Made by a program: the position numbers and the translations under genes
Assembly: GCF_010685995.1 (NCBI RefSeq)
Contig: NZ_JAAGWK010000019.1
Coordinates: forward strand, 1-64,000
Direction: 5' to 3'
Source: Goekera deserti
GTDB lineage: Bacteria > Actinomycetota > Actinomycetes > Mycobacteriales > Geodermatophilaceae
Length of the DNA: 64,000 nucleotides
Notes under the pieces: generated by a model
The model's database searches: none
Told to the model about the DNA's origin: nothing
The model's input: only the letters and a program-made list of their open reading frames with translations
Shown: positions 36,874-45,492 of the stretch, in pieces
How the letters are laid out: every line of letters begins with the position of its first letter
How positions within the stretch are numbered: position 1 is the stretch's first letter

Positions 36874-37938
36874 TCAGCCGGCGACGGCCGGCCGCAGCCC
36901 GTCGATCCGCGCCTGGGCCGCGGCCCGGTCCTGCTCGGCGTCGGCGGCGCGCCGCTGCGCGGTGACCTGCTGGCGGCGCGCGGCGTCGAGGTCGGCCTCG
37001 GCGGTCTCGGCCGCTGCGGCCGCGTCGGCGAGCTGACGGCGGAGATCGGCCAGGTGCTCGGCGAGCTCCTGCCGGTGCCGGTCCAGCTCGGCCACCCGCC
37101 CGGCACCGGCGCGCACCACCTCCGCCGTCTCGGCCGCGGTCCGCTCGGCCCGCTCCAGGGCCTCCCGGGCCGCGAGCAGCTCCCGCTGGAGCTCCGCCTC
37201 CCGGCGGCGCTGCTCCTCCCGGCGGCGCTGCTCCTCCTGCTCGCGCTGCTCCTGCTGCCGGCGCTGCTCCTCCTGCCGGTCGCGCTCCTGAGCCCGGCGC
37301 CGCTCCGCCGCGTCGGGCGCCGCCGTCCGGGCCGCACCCCCGTCCGCACCCCCGCCCTCGCGCGGTGCCGGTGCACGTCGGCCGGCCGCGGCACCGGCCG
37401 GGCCACCGCGCCGCTCCCGGGCCGGCGCGGTGGGCACGCCCGGCGTGGCCACCGCCGAGGCAGGGTCGACGCCACCGGACGGGGACAGGGCGGCCACGAG
37501 GCGCCCGGTCAGCACGGCTCGGCCGGCTGCCGGGTCGGCGATGGCCGCCCGCAGCGTCTGCTCCACCTGGTCGACGACGCCGGTGCTCACCGCCCGCCCG
37601 TGCTGCCGGGCCAGCGAGCGGGCCTGCCGGCCCATCGCGGCCACGAGCCTGCTGCGCTGCTGGCCCAGCTCGCGCAGCGCGTCGCCCTGGAGGTCCTGCT
37701 GGGCATCACGGATCAGCGCGCCGAGCTCGACGAGCTGGGCGACCTCGTCGGGCGACTCGCGGGTGAGCAGGTTGGCCACCCAGGCGGCGAGCGAGGGTCG
37801 GGCGAGGCCGCCCAGCTGCTGGGCGAGCGCCCGGTCACCGGCCGCGCGGGCCGCCCGCTGGTGCTCGGTGCGCGCGGCGACGAAGTCCTCCGGCGGGAGG
37901 AGGTACAGCGCGTCGGCGACGTCGTCCAGCGTGCTCAC
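36874..37938 (-). CDS. Coiled-coil protein of unknown function, conserved in actinobacteria
   Basis: This protein of 354 residues has no recognised catalytic domain. Residues 1-150 are helical and conserved-looking (STLDDVADALYLLPPEDFVAART, GLARPSLAAWVANLLTRESPDE). A proline- and alanine-rich linker follows, then about 150 residues of charged coiled coil (RRRAQERDRQEEQRRQQEQ onwards). No signal peptide is seen. The start is GTG at 37938, where homology-like sequence begins; the frame is open further upstream without coding character. A structural or DNA-associated role is possible but unproven. Confidence 0.65.
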   Translation of the reverse strand: MSTLDDVADALYLLPPEDFVAARTEHQRAARAAGDRALAQQLGGLARPSLAAWVANLLTRESPDEVAQLVELGALIRDAQQDLQGDALRELGQQRSRLVAAMGRQARSLARQHGRAVSTGVVDQVEQTLRAAIADPAAGRAVLTGRLVAALSPSGGVDPASAVATPGVPTAPARERRGGPAGAAAGRRAPAPREGGGADGGAARTAAPDAAERRRAQERDRQEEQRRQQEQREQEEQRRREEQRRREAELQRELLAAREALERAERTAAETAEVVRAGAGRVAELDRHRQELAEHLADLRRQLADAAAAAETAEADLDAARRQQVTAQRRAADAEQDRAAAQARIDGLRPAVAG

Positions 37939-38038
37939 GGCAGCACCGGGCGAGGGGCACGGGGCTCGGGCAACGGCGCTCCAGCTGCTGACGTCGGTCC
38001 GGCCAGTGTGCCGCACCGACCCGGCCGGTGACCGGTCC

Positions 38039-38316
38039 TCACGCCGAGACGCGGTCCCGGCGGGTGGTCTTCGCCCGGTGGAGCGCCGCGTCGGCGTCGA
38101 TCAGCAGCCGCCGGGGCTCGGCGGTGACCGCGGGGCGCACCGAGGCCACCCCGGTGCTCACGGTGACCACGGCGGGCCGGCGGCCGGCTCGAGCTCTCCG
38201 GTGCACCGCTCCAGCACGACCGCCAACCGCTGCGGGCACGCGTCACCGGCGGGGTGGCCGTCACCGTCGTCGGACGCCTCGACGTGGTCGGCGTCCACGA
38301 TGAGCAACGAGGGCAC
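38039..38316 (-). pseudogene. Broken GGDEF (diguanylate cyclase) gene fragment
   Basis: The first frame, from GTG 38316, encodes the start of a GGDEF domain: PSLLIVDADHVEASDDGDGH, then PAGDACPQRLAVVLE. Near 38190 the reading frame changes, and the end of the same domain follows: AVVTVSTGVASVRPAVTAEP, RLLIDADAALHRAKT, stop at 38039. About 50 codons with the GGEEF active site are missing. The fragment lies 3.8 kb from the intact double cyclase on the same strand. It cannot make an active enzyme. Confidence 0.75.
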
Positions 38317-38402
38317 GTGCCGGCCGCGCTGCAGTCGGCCCACGCACGGGAGTGCAGCGGCGGTGCGGTGGCGGTGCGGACACGGCCCGGCACCTCGCCA
38401 GG

Positions 38403-40982
38403 TCAGCCCTCGATCGGGCGCGCGCCGAGCTGGGTGCGCAGCAGCTGCAGCGCCGCCTGCTCCATGTCCACGACCTGCGGCTGGCCGCCGTCCTCGGCGC
38501 CCGCCGCGACGTCGGCGGCGCGCTCGGCCAGCAGCTCGCGCGCCTCGGCCACCTCGGCGGCCTGGGCCGCCTCGCGAACGACCTGCGGGCTGGGCGGCGG
38601 GCCCCCGGGACCACCGGGTGAGCCGGCCGCCGGGGCGTCCGGGTCGTCGAAGACGACGGCGACCCGCCACCGCACCCCGAGCAGCTCGTTCAGCGCCTCC
38701 TGGATGACGGTGCGGTTGAGGTCGTCCCCGAGCCGGCGGGCCAGTGCCGGTGAGGTGGTGGCCAGGGTGAGCACCGAGGCGGCCAGGCCGTGCACCTGCG
38801 CGCTCTGCAGCAGCGCCTCGGTGGTGCGCTTGTGCTGCTTCACCACGCGGCGCAGCTCCGGCCAGATGCGCCGGACGTCGGCGGTGGTCAGCTCGCCCTC
38901 CCCGGGCGCCGGCTCGCCGGCGGTCGCCGAGACCACCGGCGTCGGCTCGCCCCCGCGGGGCGCCGGCGAGGACTCGGCGGCCGCCCGCGCGGGCACCGGG
39001 GCGGGCTCAGGGGCTGCGGGCGCGGCTCCTGAGGGCACGGGTGCGGGGGCTGCGGGCGCGGCTCCTGAGGGCGCGGGTGCGGGGGCTGCGGGCGCGGCCG
39101 GTGCCGGCGGCGCGGCCGGTGCCGGGGGCGCGGCCGGTGCCGGGGGCGGCGCGGGCACGGCAGCCGGTGCCGCGGCGCGTGCGACCGGGGCGTGCTCGGG
39201 CCAGTCCTCGTCGTCGGTGGGCTCCGGCGGGAGCGGGATGTCCGGCTCGCCCGCCGTCACGGCCGGCCGGCGCCGGCCGTCGGCGCCGGACCCGTCGGGG
39301 CCCGCTGCCGCGGGTGCACCGGCACCGGTCGGGGAGCTCGCCGGAGCGGCCGGCCGACGACCCGGCGCGCTGGCACCCGCCGGGGCGGGGGCCGCACCCG
39401 CCGGGGTCCGAGCCGACGGAGCTGGAGCTGCCGGAGCCTGGGCTGCCGGGGTGGCGGTGGGTGCGCCGGGCCGGGCGGTCACCGGCCAGCCGTCGGTGCG
39501 GGCCGACCCCGGCGGGGCGGTGACCGGCCAGCCGCCGTCCTGTGCGGCCGGGGCAGCAGTCGCGGCCGGGGACGGCGGGGCCGCGGCGGCCTCACGGGCC
39601 CGCGACGGCCGCACGTACTCCCGCCGCCCGTCGGCCGCGCCCGGTCCGCCGGCCGCGGGAGCGGCTGCAGCCGGCGGGGCGGTCGCCGCCGCCGGCGTGG
39701 GCTCGGCGGCGCGGGGCGCCACCCGCACGGGCGCGTCGGCGGCCACCGGGGCGACGGCCGGTCGGGACGCCGGGCGGTCCGGCGTGGGCGCGTCCAGCGG
39801 CCGCCCGGCGTGCTCACCGGCGATCGACATGCGGCGTTCCAGCCGCTCCAGGCGCTGCAGCACCGCGGAGCTGCCGTCGTCGGTGGCCGGCAACAGCATC
39901 CGGGCGCAGACCAGCTCCAGCAGCAGCCGCGGCGCGGTGGTGCCGCGCATCTCGGTGAGGCCCTCGTGCACCGTGTCGGCCAGCCGGGACAGGGTGGCCG
40001 AGCCCATGCCCTGCGCCTGCCGGCTCATCACGTCCAGCCGGTCGGGCGGGCAGTCGAGCAGGCCACTGCCACCCGCCTCGGGTACCGCGTCCAGCACGAT
40101 CAGGTCGCGCAGCCGGTCGAGCAGGTCGGTGGCGAAACGGCGCGGGTCGTGCCCGGCCTCGACCACCCGGTCGACCGCCCGGAACACCCCGGGGGCGTCG
40201 CGGGCGGCGAGCGCGTCGACCGCCTCGTCCAGCAGTGCCTCGTCGGTGACGCCGAGCAGGCCGACGGCGCTGCGGTAGGTGACGCCCTCGGGCCCGGCAC
40301 CGGCCAGCAGCTGGTCGAGGATGGACAGCGAGTCGCGGGCCGAGCCGCCGCCGGCCCGCACCACCAGCGGGAACACCGTCGGCTCGACGGTCACGCCCTC
40401 CCGGGCGCAGGTGCTCTCCAGCAGGGTGCGCAGCGTCGCCGGCGGCACCAGCCGGAACGGGTAGTGGTGCGTGCGCGACCGGATGGTCGGCAGCACCTTC
40501 TCCGGCTCGGTCGTGGCGAAGACGAACACCAGGAACTCCGGCGGCTCCTCCACCACCTTGAGCAGGGCGTTGAAGCCCTGCGTGGTGACCATGTGCGCCT
40601 CGTCGACGATGTAGACCTTGTAGCGGCTGCTCACCGGGGCGAAGAACGCCCGCTCCCGCAGGTCGCGGGCGTCGTCCACACCGCCGTGGCTGGCGGCGTC
40701 GATCTCGATCACGTCGAGCGAGCCCGGCCCGTCCGGGGCCAGCGCGACGCAGGAGCCGCACACCCCGCAGGGGGTCGACGTCGGCCCCTGCTCGCAGTTG
40801 AGCGAGCGGGCGAGGATCCGGGCACTGGAGGTCTTCCCGCACCCGCGGGGACCACTGAACAGGTAGGCGTGGTTGATCCGCCCGCCGTCGACGGCGTTGA
40901 CCAGCGGACCGGTGACGTGCTCCTGCCCGACCACCTCGGCGAAGCTCGCCGGGCGGTACTTGCGGTACAGAGCCAGAGCCAC
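38403..40982 (-). CDS. dnaX: DNA polymerase III subunit gamma/tau
   Basis: This is the 859-residue clamp-loader ATPase and tau scaffold of the replisome. It has Walker A GPRGCGKT (residues 44-51), zinc cysteines C63, C72, C75 and C78, Walker B VYIVDEAHM and sensor GGGSARDSLSILDQL. A long alanine-proline linker (about 450-690) separates the ATPase from a C-terminal domain V. I saw no slippery heptamer of the E. coli frameshift kind. The start is GTG at 40982, with TAAGCT (40994-40989) as -10 six bases upstream, indicating a leaderless mRNA. Confidence 0.95.
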   Translation of the reverse strand: MALALYRKYRPASFAEVVGQEHVTGPLVNAVDGGRINHAYLFSGPRGCGKTSSARILARSLNCEQGPTSTPCGVCGSCVALAPDGPGSLDVIEIDAASHGGVDDARDLRERAFFAPVSSRYKVYIVDEAHMVTTQGFNALLKVVEEPPEFLVFVFATTEPEKVLPTIRSRTHHYPFRLVPPATLRTLLESTCAREGVTVEPTVFPLVVRAGGGSARDSLSILDQLLAGAGPEGVTYRSAVGLLGVTDEALLDEAVDALAARDAPGVFRAVDRVVEAGHDPRRFATDLLDRLRDLIVLDAVPEAGGSGLLDCPPDRLDVMSRQAQGMGSATLSRLADTVHEGLTEMRGTTAPRLLLELVCARMLLPATDDGSSAVLQRLERLERRMSIAGEHAGRPLDAPTPDRPASRPAVAPVAADAPVRVAPRAAEPTPAAATAPPAAAAPAAGGPGAADGRREYVRPSRAREAAAAPPSPAATAAPAAQDGGWPVTAPPGSARTDGWPVTARPGAPTATPAAQAPAAPAPSARTPAGAAPAPAGASAPGRRPAAPASSPTGAGAPAAAGPDGSGADGRRRPAVTAGEPDIPLPPEPTDDEDWPEHAPVARAAAPAAVPAPPPAPAAPPAPAAPPAPAAPAAPAPAPSGAAPAAPAPVPSGAAPAAPEPAPVPARAAAESSPAPRGGEPTPVVSATAGEPAPGEGELTTADVRRIWPELRRVVKQHKRTTEALLQSAQVHGLAASVLTLATTSPALARRLGDDLNRTVIQEALNELLGVRWRVAVVFDDPDAPAAGSPGGPGGPPPSPQVVREAAQAAEVAEARELLAERAADVAAGAEDGGQPQVVDMEQAALQLLRTQLGARPIEG

Positions 40983-41038
40983 GCCGAGAGCTTAGGTGCG
41001 GGGGACGACGGTCCCGGCCGGCCGCCCGCGCGCCGGTG

Positions 41039-41755
41039 TCACTGCGTGAGCGTCAGGAAGAACTCGACCGACCCGGCGTCCTCCACCGACACGAACCCGA
41101 GGTCGGGCGCCTGCACGTCGTAGTCGCTGAAGGTGATCGGCACCGAGCCCGAGGCCTGCACGCCGTCGGCGGTGCGCACGACGGAGATCTCGGTCTGCAC
41201 CGGCTGGGTGACCCCGGCGAGGGTCATCTCACCGCTGACCGGCACGGTCACCGGCTGGCCGGTCAGCTCCGGCAGGTCGACCGGCGAGGTGAACCGGAAG
41301 GTGCCGGTCGGGTTGGCGTCGACGTCCATCACGTTGTCCCGGAAGTAGCCGTCCCGGCGGTCGCTGTCGGTGGTCACGCTGGCCATGTCGACCACGATCT
41401 CGCCCGTGGTGAGGTCGCCGCCGACGATCTCCACCTGGCCGCTGACCTGCTCGGTGGTGCCGGCGACGGTGACGTCCGCGCCGTTGAGCACCTCGTCGAC
41501 CCGGTAGCCCGCGGTGGAGCCGGCGCCGATCGTCCAGGTGCCGTCGACCGACGCGCCGGCCACCGGCGCCACGCCGGTCCCCGCGTCGGCCGGCGCGGCG
41601 CCGCTGGGCGCGGCGACGCTCGGCTGGGCCTGCACGGTGCGGGCGGGGGCGGCGTCCTCCTGCGTGGCGGCGTACACGAGCGGGCCGGCCACGGCCCCGA
41701 CGACGAGGACGGCGGCCACGCCACCGCTGATGAGCCAGGTGCGGCGAGTGGGCAC
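41039..41755 (-). CDS. YceI-family secreted lipid-binding protein
   Basis: This 238-residue protein has an N-terminal membrane anchor or signal (TWLISGGVAAVLVVGAVAGPLVY), an Ala/Pro linker to residue 65, and a YceI lipocalin-like beta barrel (VDGTWTIGAGSTAGYRVDEVL, DRRDGYFRDNVMDVDANPTG, FRFTSPVDLPELTG). Members bind polyisoprenoids or other hydrophobic molecules. The start is GTG at 41755, with AGGAGGA upstream. Confidence 0.9.
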   Translation of the reverse strand: MPTRRTWLISGGVAAVLVVGAVAGPLVYAATQEDAAPARTVQAQPSVAAPSGAAPADAGTGVAPVAGASVDGTWTIGAGSTAGYRVDEVLNGADVTVAGTTEQVSGQVEIVGGDLTTGEIVVDMASVTTDSDRRDGYFRDNVMDVDANPTGTFRFTSPVDLPELTGQPVTVPVSGEMTLAGVTQPVQTEISVVRTADGVQASGSVPITFSDYDVQAPDLGFVSVEDAGSVEFFLTLTQ

Positions 41756-41891
41756 GAGATCCTCCTGGGCAGGTGAGCGTGAAGGTTCATGCAGTGTGGC
41801 GCACGAGACTGTGACCTGGCTGTGGGTGCGGCGTGTCGGCCTGGCCCGGGGTGTCGCCGCGGCGCGGCCGAGGAGGGGCCGGGACAGCAGA

Positions 41892-41980
41892 GGACCCCCC
41901 GTGCACCCGCCAGAGCCCGCTTATCCTTGCTGCCTTCCGGCCCTGGGGAGGTTCACAGGGTGACGCCACACGAGGGGTCT
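41892..41980 (-). ncRNA. ffs: Signal recognition particle RNA (4.5S, small bacterial type)
   Basis: The minus strand holds the diagnostic apical loop of SRP RNA, CCCCAGGGCCGGAAGGCAGC followed by AAGG. The ends pair: GACCCCTCGTG (41979-41969) with CACGGGGGGTC (41903-41893). TACAGT at 41992-41987 is a -10 box placing the start at about 41980, which fits the pairing. It works with Ffh to target membrane proteins. The RNA diverges from the EamA leader promoter 40 bp away. Confidence 0.93.
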
Positions 41981-42030
41981 GCGTCCACTGTAGAGGACGC
42001 CCGACCGCCCCGGACCGGCGGCGCGGGCCC

Positions 42031-42133
42031 TAGGCTGCGCCCATGACCTCGCGGCGCGCGCTCGTACTGCCCCCGCCGCGCTCCTGACCGGAGCGCCACC
42101 GGGCTGACGCCCCCCGTGCCCTGGCACGCGGGG
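42031..42133 (+). promoter_or_regulatory. Proline-containing leader peptide and attenuator-like hairpin before the exporter gene
   Basis: TAGGCT (42031-42036) is a -10 box six bases before ATG 42043, which opens a 14-codon frame, MTSRRALVLPPPRS, ending at TGA 42085-42087. It contains three consecutive Pro codons (CCC CCG CCG). A hairpin follows at 42111-42133 (CCCC-CGTGC pairing with GCACG-C-GGGG, loop CCTG). The layout, leaderless leader peptide, stem, then SD and gene, matches the leuA leader in this window. Ribosome stalling at the prolines could control the exporter. Confidence 0.55.
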
Positions 42134-42196
42134 TCCGCACCGCTGCCGTCTCCGGCTCCCGCCATCCGTCCGGAGACCAGCCAGGAGCGTCCCGTC

Positions 42197-43237
42197 GTGT
42201 CCGATGTCGTCCCGTCCCGTCCGAACCCGTCCGCCCAGCACTCCCCCGCCGCACCATCGTCCGGGCCCTCGTCCGGGCGCTCGTCCGGGCATCGGTCCCG
42301 CCCTGCACCGGCAGCCCGCCCGGCCCGTGCCTCGCCGCGCGCCCGCGGCTTCCTGCTCGTCGTGCTGGCCGCCCTCAGCTGGGGCACGTCCGGCCTGACC
42401 GGGTCGGTGGTCACCGCCCGCACCGACCTCGCCCCGCTGGACGTCGCCTGGCACCGGATGGCGATCGGCGCCGCGGTGCTGGTCGCCGTGCACCTGGCGG
42501 CCCGCCACCGCCGGAGCGCACCGGCGGTCCCGGTGACCCGGCCGGTCGTCGTCCGGCTGGTGCTGGTGGCCGCCGGTCTCGCCACGTACCAGACCAGCTA
42601 CTTCCTCGCGGTGCAGGACGCCGGGGTGAGCATCGCGACGCTGGTCGCGCTCGGTGCGGCTCCGGTGCTGATCACCACGGGCGCCGCCGTCCTGGGCCAC
42701 GACCGGCCCGACCGGGTGACCGCGGCGTCGCTGGCGGCCGCGCTGGCCGGGCTGGTGCTGCTGGTCGGGGTGTCCGCCGGCGACGACACCGGGGACGCCG
42801 TGCTGCAGGGGGCGCTGCTCGCGCTGGGGTGCGCAGGCGCGTACGCCGTCGTGGTGCTGGCCTCGGCGGGTGTGCCCGCCGGTATGCCGACGACCACGGT
42901 CGGGTTCGCGCTGGGTGCGGTGCTGCTCACGCCGATCGTGCTGGCGGCCGGGCTGCACACCACCACCGATCCGGTGGCGCTGTTGCTGCTGGTCTACCTG
43001 GGGGTGGTGCCCACGGCACTGGCCTACGGGCTGTTCTTCACCGGTGTGCGTCTGGTGCCGGCCGCGGTGGCGTCGATCGTGACGCTGCTCGAACCGTTGA
43101 CCGCAACCCTGCTGGCGACGGTGTTCCTCGGCGAGCAGCTGGCCCCGGCCGCACTGGCCGGGGGCCTGCTCATGCTCGGCGCCGTCGCGGCGCTGTACCT
43201 GCGGAGGATGGGAGATTCGAACTCCCGAGGGCGTTAA
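42197..43237 (+). CDS. EamA (DMT) family exporter
   Basis: This 346-residue membrane protein has ten predicted membrane segments in two EamA repeats (GFLLVVLAALSWGTSGLTGS, and later ALLALGCAGAYAVVVLASAG). Relatives export amino acids, purines or other metabolites. A Ser/Pro/Arg-rich cytoplasmic tail occupies residues 1-50. The start is GTG at 42197, with AGGAG nine bases upstream. Control by the upstream leader peptide is likely. The end is odd: the last 11 codons (LRRMGDSNSRGR) lie antisense in the 3' part of tRNA-Ser(GGA), where the stop codon falls. Confidence 0.88.
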   Translation: MSDVVPSRPNPSAQHSPAAPSSGPSSGRSSGHRSRPAPAARPARASPRARGFLLVVLAALSWGTSGLTGSVVTARTDLAPLDVAWHRMAIGAAVLVAVHLAARHRRSAPAVPVTRPVVVRLVLVAAGLATYQTSYFLAVQDAGVSIATLVALGAAPVLITTGAAVLGHDRPDRVTAASLAAALAGLVLLVGVSAGDDTGDAVLQGALLALGCAGAYAVVVLASAGVPAGMPTTTVGFALGAVLLTPIVLAAGLHTTTDPVALLLLVYLGVVPTALAYGLFFTGVRLVPAAVASIVTLLEPLTATLLATVFLGEQLAPAALAGGLLMLGAVAALYLRRMGDSNSRGR

Positions 43238-43286
43238 CCCAACCCGCTTTCCAAGCGAGCGCCATAGGCCACTAGGCGAATCCTCC
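43203..43286 (-). tRNA. tRNA-Ser (anticodon GGA)
   Basis: This 84-base tRNA has acceptor stem GGAGGAT/ATCCTCC, T-arm GTTCGAATC, a long class II variable arm, and the anticodon loop CTTGGAAAG with GGA. It reads UCC and UCU codons. CCA is not encoded. Its 3' end overlaps 35 bp of the convergent EamA gene. Confidence 0.95.
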
Positions 43287-43322
43287 CGTGCCCGGACAGA
43301 GTACCGGGCCGCTCGGGGTGCG

Positions 43323-43362
43323 CACCGGTGGCCTCGTCGGAGCGTCGACGGGGCCACCGGTG
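43323..43362 (-). terminator. Hairpin after the GMC oxidoreductase gene
   Basis: CACCGGTGGCC (43323-43333) and GGCCACCGGTG (43352-43362) form a perfect 11-bp stem with an 18-base loop, about 100 bp beyond the stop of the oxidoreductase and 37 bp before tRNA-Ser. It probably ends the oxidoreductase transcript. Confidence 0.6.
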
Positions 43363-43458
43363 CCACCGTCCGGCCGCCGGCGGCCGCGTCCAGGCACTGC
43401 TGGCCTCGTCGTTGCCGAGCGGGTGACCGACACCTCGGTGCTGCCGGGCCGTGCCGGC

Positions 43459-45207
43459 TCAGGAGGCCGGGATCCCGACCGCGACCGCGGGATGACCGGT
43501 GAGCACCTCCTTGACGTGGTCGGCGAGCCGGGTGGCCAGCGCGATGACCGTCAGCGTCGGGTTGGAGTAGCCCAGGCTGGTGGTGAACACCGAGCTGCCG
43601 GCGAGGTAGAGGTTGTCCAGGCCGTGCACCCGGCAGTCGGCGTCGACGACGCCCAGCGCGGGGTCCTCGTGCATCCGGGTGCCGCCCATGGGGTGGTGGA
43701 AACCGGTCTGGACGGGGTGGGTGATCGTGGTGAAGTCGATCCACGGGTCGAACCGGCCGATCCCCGCCCGGGCGATCTCCGCCTGGAACAGGGTCATGCC
43801 CCGCACCAGGTTCTCCTGGTCGTCCGGGGCCCACTCCAGCGAGCAGCGCACCTTCTGCCGGCCCAGGGCGTCCCGGTCGGCGGTCAGCGTCACCTGGTTG
43901 TCCCGGTGCGGGGTCTGCTCGGCGGCCACGTGCACCTCGAGCACCCGGAAGCCCGAGCGGTCCGCGTCCGGGCGGGACCAGCCACCCAGGTACCAGGCGT
44001 AGCCGCGCGGGTGGCTGTCCCGGGCGGCGGCTCGCTGGGAGAGCTGGCTGCGGACGACGGCGGCCGCGTCGGCCGGAGCCGTGATCAGCGACCAGGTGTG
44101 CCGGTAGGGGTCCTCGACCGGCTTGCGCCGGGCCTGCAGCCGCAGCGAGCGCAGCGAGCGCTCGGCCGGGGTGCCGAAGCCGGCCGGCCGCGGGACGAGC
44201 ACGGCGCCGGTGTTCAGCAGCTCGTGCTCGCGCTTGACGTCCTCGCGCAGGGTCAGCAGGCCGTTGACCATCGAGTCCCCGACGTAGTGCATGTCGTACA
44301 GGCCGATCCGGTCGATCAGGCCGCGGTCGGACGGCACGATCGTGCCCATCCGGAACTCGGGGTGGTCGGTCACGTAGCGGCCGACGTTGTCGTGCCGGTT
44401 GCCCACGGCGCCCGGCCGGGTCGACTCCGACAGCAGCAGCGTCTGCACGTTCTCGATGCCGCCGCCGGCGAGGACGAAGACCTCCGCGGTGACGGTGAAG
44501 GTGCTGCCGTCCGAGCGGCGGACCGTGGCCCGGCGGATCCGCTGCCCGTCGCCGTCGGAGTCCAGCGACACGACCGTGCTGTCCAGCATCACGGTGGCCT
44601 GCGGGGCGGCCGACAGGTCGTCGCGGTAGCGGTGGGAGAAGACGTCGCCGGCACCGAACTGCGCCATCCGGGTGATCAGCGGACCACCCTGCAGGGGCAG
44701 CTCGGGGGTGGTGGGACCCACCCAGTTGCCCACCTCGTTGTCCATCGAGGTGCCGGTCCAGGTGACGTGCGCGCGCTCGTACCAGGGCGCCAGGTCGTCC
44801 AGGCCGATCGGCCACCCGCTCGTCGGCTGCCACGACTTGCGCTCGAAGTCGACGGCCTCGCCGGGCAGTGTGCGTGCGTACACCCGGTCGGTGCCGGGCT
44901 TGGTGACGTGCGCCCACGACGTGGCGGTGCCACCGAACTGGCGCCGCCGGCCGCCGGCGATCGCGTCGGTCTTGTAGAACGTCGACTCCATCGTGGCGTC
45001 GGCCAGCGCCTGCGCGTCGGCGTCCTCCTCGTACCGGCCGCCCTCGAGCACGAGGATGCGGAAACCGGCGTCGAGGCACTCGTGCGCGACGGTCAGGCCG
45101 GCCGGGCCGGCTCCGATGACACAGACGTCGGTGGACACGGTCCGGGGCGAGCGGCGGGCATCTTCGACTGGCAAGGCTCTGCTCCCAGGTGATCCTCGGG
45201 TGGACAC
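43459..45207 (-). CDS. GMC-family FAD-dependent oxidoreductase
   Basis: This is a 582-residue flavoprotein. The FAD-binding fold is at residues 28-55 (VCVIGAGPAGLTVAHECLD), with the loop GGRRRQFGGTATSW. The C-terminal GMC domain is HHPMGGTRMHEDPALGVVDA, then NLYLAGSSVFTTSLGYSNPT, with the active-site His and Asn region. Members oxidise alcohols or sugars. No signal peptide is seen. The start is GTG at 45207 without a clear ribosome site. An inverted repeat CTTGCA-N8-TGCAAG at 45266-45285 may be its operator. It is isolated between two tRNA-Ser genes on the same strand. The substrate is unknown. Confidence 0.85.
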   Translation of the reverse strand: MSTRGSPGSRALPVEDARRSPRTVSTDVCVIGAGPAGLTVAHECLDAGFRILVLEGGRYEEDADAQALADATMESTFYKTDAIAGGRRRQFGGTATSWAHVTKPGTDRVYARTLPGEAVDFERKSWQPTSGWPIGLDDLAPWYERAHVTWTGTSMDNEVGNWVGPTTPELPLQGGPLITRMAQFGAGDVFSHRYRDDLSAAPQATVMLDSTVVSLDSDGDGQRIRRATVRRSDGSTFTVTAEVFVLAGGGIENVQTLLLSESTRPGAVGNRHDNVGRYVTDHPEFRMGTIVPSDRGLIDRIGLYDMHYVGDSMVNGLLTLREDVKREHELLNTGAVLVPRPAGFGTPAERSLRSLRLQARRKPVEDPYRHTWSLITAPADAAAVVRSQLSQRAAARDSHPRGYAWYLGGWSRPDADRSGFRVLEVHVAAEQTPHRDNQVTLTADRDALGRQKVRCSLEWAPDDQENLVRGMTLFQAEIARAGIGRFDPWIDFTTITHPVQTGFHHPMGGTRMHEDPALGVVDADCRVHGLDNLYLAGSSVFTTSLGYSNPTLTVIALATRLADHVKEVLTGHPAVAVGIPAS

Positions 45208-45265
45208 GCACCCGGGGTTGACCAGGGCCGGTCCATGGTGCGCGATGAGAAGTTGTCCCGTACAC

Positions 45266-45285
45266 CTTGCAGTGCGTGATGCAAG
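45266..45285. promoter_or_regulatory. Inverted repeat upstream of the GMC oxidoreductase gene
   Basis: CTTGCA and TGCAAG flank eight bases (GTGCGTGA), 59 bp before the GMC start. The surrounding stretch is more AT-rich than its neighbourhood and would suit a regulated promoter. No regulator gene is adjacent. Confidence 0.4.
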
Positions 45286-45398
45286 TCACACACTACGCAA
45301 GGGTGAGACGCCACGCTCCGCTGCCCGGACAGAGCTCCGGCCGGAGGCCCACCGACACAGGTGCGTCGGCTCCAGGGCACTCCGGCCGGTCAACTGGC

Positions 45399-45482
45399 GG
45401 TGGCGGTGGGATTTGAACCCACGGAGGCTTTCACCTCACCCGCTTTCGAGGCGGGACCCTTCGGCCGCTCGGACACGCCACC
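45399..45482 (-). tRNA. tRNA-Ser (anticodon CGA)
   Basis: This 84-base tRNA has acceptor GGTGGCG/CGCCACC, T-arm GTTCAAATC, a long variable arm, and anticodon loop CTCGAAAG giving CGA, reading UCG. It lies ten bases after the tadA stop on the same strand. Confidence 0.95.
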
Positions 45483-45492
45483 GCCGAGGAGA

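Noticed and set aside
38403-40982. Programmed frameshift in dnaX
   Set aside because: No A-rich slippery heptamer or nearby stimulatory stem was found in the linker; the protein reads as full-length tau.
43203-45482. Duplicated tRNA as attachment sites of an integrated element
   Set aside because: The two tRNA-Ser genes have different anticodons and different stems, so they are not a direct-repeat pair, and no integrase is present.
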